A stretch of DNA of 33,854 nt, taken from assembly GCF_049059935.1 (NCBI RefSeq), contig NZ_JBMGQR010000048.1, forward strand, positions 1-33,854, written 5' to 3'. The position numbers and the translations under genes are program-made. Numbering within the stretch: the first letter of the stretch is position 1; every line of letters begins with the position of its first letter. Shown piece after piece: positions 32,018-33,854 of the stretch. The notes beneath the pieces are model-generated. The model saw only the letters and a list, made by a program, of their open reading frames with translations. It had not been told where the DNA came from and made no database searches. The DNA comes from JAURVT01 sp049059935. Its GTDB lineage: Bacteria > Actinomycetota > Actinomycetes > Propionibacteriales > Nocardioidaceae.

Positions 32018-32539
32018 ATGCGTGTCCTCGGCGTCGACCCCGGGCTCACGCGGTGCGGCGTGGGCGTGGTCGACGGCCAGCCCGGGCGTCCGCTCGCCAT
32101 GGTCGCGGTCGGCGTGGTCCGCACGCCGACGGACGCGCACGTCGCCCAGCGGCTGCTCGCGGTCGAGCGTGGGCTCGAGGAGTGGGTGCTCGAGCACCGT
32201 CCCGACGCCGTCGCCGTCGAGCGCGTCTTCAGCCAGCACAACGTCAGCACCGTGATGGGCACTGCGCAGGCCAGCGGCGTCGCCATGCTCGTCGCCGCGC
32301 GCCACGGGCTGCCCGTCGCGCTGCACACCCCCAGCGAGGTCAAGGCCGCCGTCACCGGCAGCGGCCGCGCCGACAAGGCCCAGGTGGCCCAGATGGTCAC
32401 CCGGGTGCTCCGCCTCAGCACGCCCCCCAAGCCCGCCGACGCCGCCGACGCCCTCGCGCTCGGCATCTGCCACATCTGGCGCGGCCCCGCCCACGACCGC
32501 CTCGAGGCCGCCCTGGCCAAGGCCGGGAGGACCCGATGA
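32018..32539 (+). CDS. ruvC: Crossover junction endodeoxyribonuclease RuvC
   Basis: 173 aa from ATG at 32018 (MRVLGVDPGLTRCG), the start used by homologs. GTG at 31988 inside the SOS box is in frame and could be a leaderless alternative adding ten residues. RNase H fold with acidic catalytic residues: Asp7 (GVDPG), Glu in AVERVFSQHN (~68), and Asp pair in KPADAADALALG (~145). Resolves Holliday junctions as a dimer together with RuvAB. Stop overlaps ruvA start (ATGA), so one damage-inducible operon. Confidence 0.96.
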   Translation: MRVLGVDPGLTRCGVGVVDGQPGRPLAMVAVGVVRTPTDAHVAQRLLAVERGLEEWVLEHRPDAVAVERVFSQHNVSTVMGTAQASGVAMLVAARHGLPVALHTPSEVKAAVTGSGRADKAQVAQMVTRVLRLSTPPKPADAADALALGICHIWRGPAHDRLEAALAKAGRTR

Positions 32540-33156
32540 TCGCCTTCGTCCGCGGCCAGGTCGCCGCCCTCACGCTCAGCACCGCCGTCGTCGAGGTCGG
32601 CGGCGTGGGCATGCAGGTGCTGTGCACGCCCACCACGCTGGCCCGCCTGCGTCTGGGCCAGGAGGCCCGCATCTCCACCTCGATGGTGGTGCGCGAGGAC
32701 TCCCTGACGCTGTACGGCTTCGCCGACGACGACGAGCGCGACATGTTCGAGCTGGCCCAGACCGCCAGCGGCGTCGGACCCAAGATGGCCCAGGCCATGC
32801 TCGCGACCCTCAGCCCCGACGAGCTGCGCAACGCCGTCGCCCGCGAGGACCTCGCGGCGCTCACCAGCGTCTCGGGCATCGGCCGCAAGGGCGCCCAGCG
32901 CATCGTCCTCGAGCTCAAGGACCGCATCGGTCCCGCCACCGGGGCCGTCCCGCCCGCCGGTGTCGGGGCCGCGGCACCGTCCACCTGGAAGGACCAGGTC
33001 CACACCGCGCTCGTCGGGCTCGGCTGGTCCACCACCGAGGCCGAGATGGCCGTCTCGGCCGTCAGCGACATGGCCGCCGACCAGGTGGCCGCGTCCGGGC
33101 GGCCCGACGTCCCCGCCCTGCTGCGCTCGGCCCTGCGTAGCCTGGCGCGCAGCTGA
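32536..33156 (+). CDS. ruvA: Holliday junction ATP-dependent DNA helicase subunit RuvA
   Basis: 206 aa, ATG at 32536 overlapping the ruvC stop, with GGGAGG upstream. OB-fold N-terminus (MIAFVRGQV ... LYGFADDDERDMFE), two helix-hairpin-helix motifs (VSGVGPKMAQ-type TASGVGPKMA and SVSGIGRKGAQRI), and the C-terminal RuvB-binding domain after a flexible Ala/Pro linker (~140-155). Binds four-way junctions as a tetramer and loads RuvB. Normal length. Confidence 0.96.
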   Translation: MIAFVRGQVAALTLSTAVVEVGGVGMQVLCTPTTLARLRLGQEARISTSMVVREDSLTLYGFADDDERDMFELAQTASGVGPKMAQAMLATLSPDELRNAVAREDLAALTSVSGIGRKGAQRIVLELKDRIGPATGAVPPAGVGAAAPSTWKDQVHTALVGLGWSTTEAEMAVSAVSDMAADQVAASGRPDVPALLRSALRSLARS

Positions 33157-33173
33157 TGGACGAGGGGGCGCGC

Positions 33174-33854
33174 ATGACCGACGACGACGAGGTGGTCACC
33201 CACCACCGCGGCCTCGTCGAGGCCACCGCGGAGGGCGACGAGCGCGCCGTCGAGGCGGCGCTGCGTCCCCGCACGCTCGCCGAGCTGGTGGGCCAGGAGC
33301 GCGTCCGCGAGCAGCTCGACCTCGTGCTGTCGGCTGCCAGGGCCCGCGGCGCGACGCCCGACCACGTCCTGCTGTCGGGTCCGCCCGGGCTGGGCAAGAC
33401 GACGCTGGCGATGATCGTCGCCGCCGAGATGGGCGCCTCCCTGCGTCTCACCAGCGGCCCGGCGATCCAGCACGCCGGCGACCTCGCGGCGATCCTGTCG
33501 GGCATCGGCGAGAACGAGGTGCTCTTCGTCGACGAGATCCACCGGATGTCGCGGCCGGCCGAGGAGCTCCTCTACATGGCGATGGAGGACTTCCGCGTCG
33601 ACGTCGTTGTGGGCAAGGGGCCCGGCGCCACCGCGATCCCGCTCGAGATCCCGCACTTCACCCTCGTCGGCGCCACCACCCGCGCCGGCCTGCTGCCCGG
33701 GCCGCTGCGCGACCGGTTCGGCTTCACCGCCCAGCTCGAGTTCTACGAGACCCACGAGCTGCACCGCATCGTCGACCGCTCGGCGGCCCTGCTCGAGGTC
33801 GAGGTCACGCGCGACGGCGGCCACCAGATCGCGTCCCGCTCACGCGGCACGCCC
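33174..33854 (+). CDS. ruvB: Holliday junction branch migration ATPase RuvB (3' end outside window)
   Basis: ATG at 33174 has GAGGGGG seven bases upstream. An in-frame ATG at 33156 overlaps the ruvA stop (TGATG) and would add six residues. 227 codons are visible, ending in the open frame. Motifs present: LAELVGQERVREQL, Walker A GPPGLGKTT, Walker B LFVDEIHRM, sensor 1 GATTRAG, and LRDRFGF with the arginine finger. The C-terminal winged helix lies outside the window. Hexameric motor of branch migration, last gene of the SOS-controlled ruv operon. Confidence 0.96.
   Translation, partial: MTDDDEVVTHHRGLVEATAEGDERAVEAALRPRTLAELVGQERVREQLDLVLSAARARGATPDHVLLSGPPGLGKTTLAMIVAAEMGASLRLTSGPAIQHAGDLAAILSGIGENEVLFVDEIHRMSRPAEELLYMAMEDFRVDVVVGKGPGATAIPLEIPHFTLVGATTRAGLLPGPLRDRFGFTAQLEFYETHELHRIVDRSAALLEVEVTRDGGHQIASRSRGTP

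Overview
The window is very GC-rich chromosomal DNA from a mycothiol- and phosphatidylinositol-mannoside-making actinobacterium. The block thrS / HIT / pgsA / acyltransferase / pimA / pdxS / pdxT / yebC / ruvC-ruvA-ruvB is classic actinobacterial synteny (same order as in Mycobacterium tuberculosis). The mycothiol-type maleylpyruvate isomerase, GTG starts, ATGA/GTGA stop-start overlaps and apparently leaderless promoters agree. A member of the Nocardioidaceae (Aeromicrobium/Nocardioides-like) is my best guess, but this rests on gene style and not on a marker comparison.

Left part (1-8080): a tightly coupled catabolic operon for salicylate through gentisate. The order is salicylyl-CoA 5-hydroxylase (cut by the window edge), NDP-forming acyl-CoA synthetase, salicylate-type AMP ligase, gentisate 1,2-dioxygenase, fumarylpyruvate hydrolase and mycothiol-dependent maleylpyruvate isomerase, followed by a PaaX-family regulator. 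Together they would take salicylate to pyruvate and fumarate.

Middle part (8081-19871): a large secreted alpha/beta-hydrolase-like protein ending in a strong terminator; a translationally coupled c-di-GMP pair (membrane PAS-GAF-GGDEF cyclase plus EAL-DICT phosphodiesterase) behind a near-perfect CRP-like site; an SDR gene coupled to a MmyB-type regulator; and on the minus strand an aldo/keto reductase and a TetR / Baeyer-Villiger monooxygenase / acetoacetate-decarboxylase-like operon.

Right part (19872-33854): housekeeping genes for threonyl-tRNA, PI/PIM lipids, vitamin B6 and Holliday-junction processing. Between pdxS and pdxT, genes that are usually close neighbours, sits a six-gene coupled cassette (26310-30370). 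It encodes two Ser-His-Asp SipW-type signal peptidases, three small exported proteins with SipW-type signal regions, and an LPXTG cell-wall protein. The last peptidase is fused in frame to its own putative exported substrate. This cassette is the most unusual system in the window and probably builds a surface or fibre-like structure.

Two intergenic palindromes with identical arms (near 15970 and 31895), a second small repeat family (17094-17172), a LexA/SOS box at ruvC and several candidate promoters and operators are also annotated. No tRNA, rRNA, CRISPR array, transposase or phage gene was seen.
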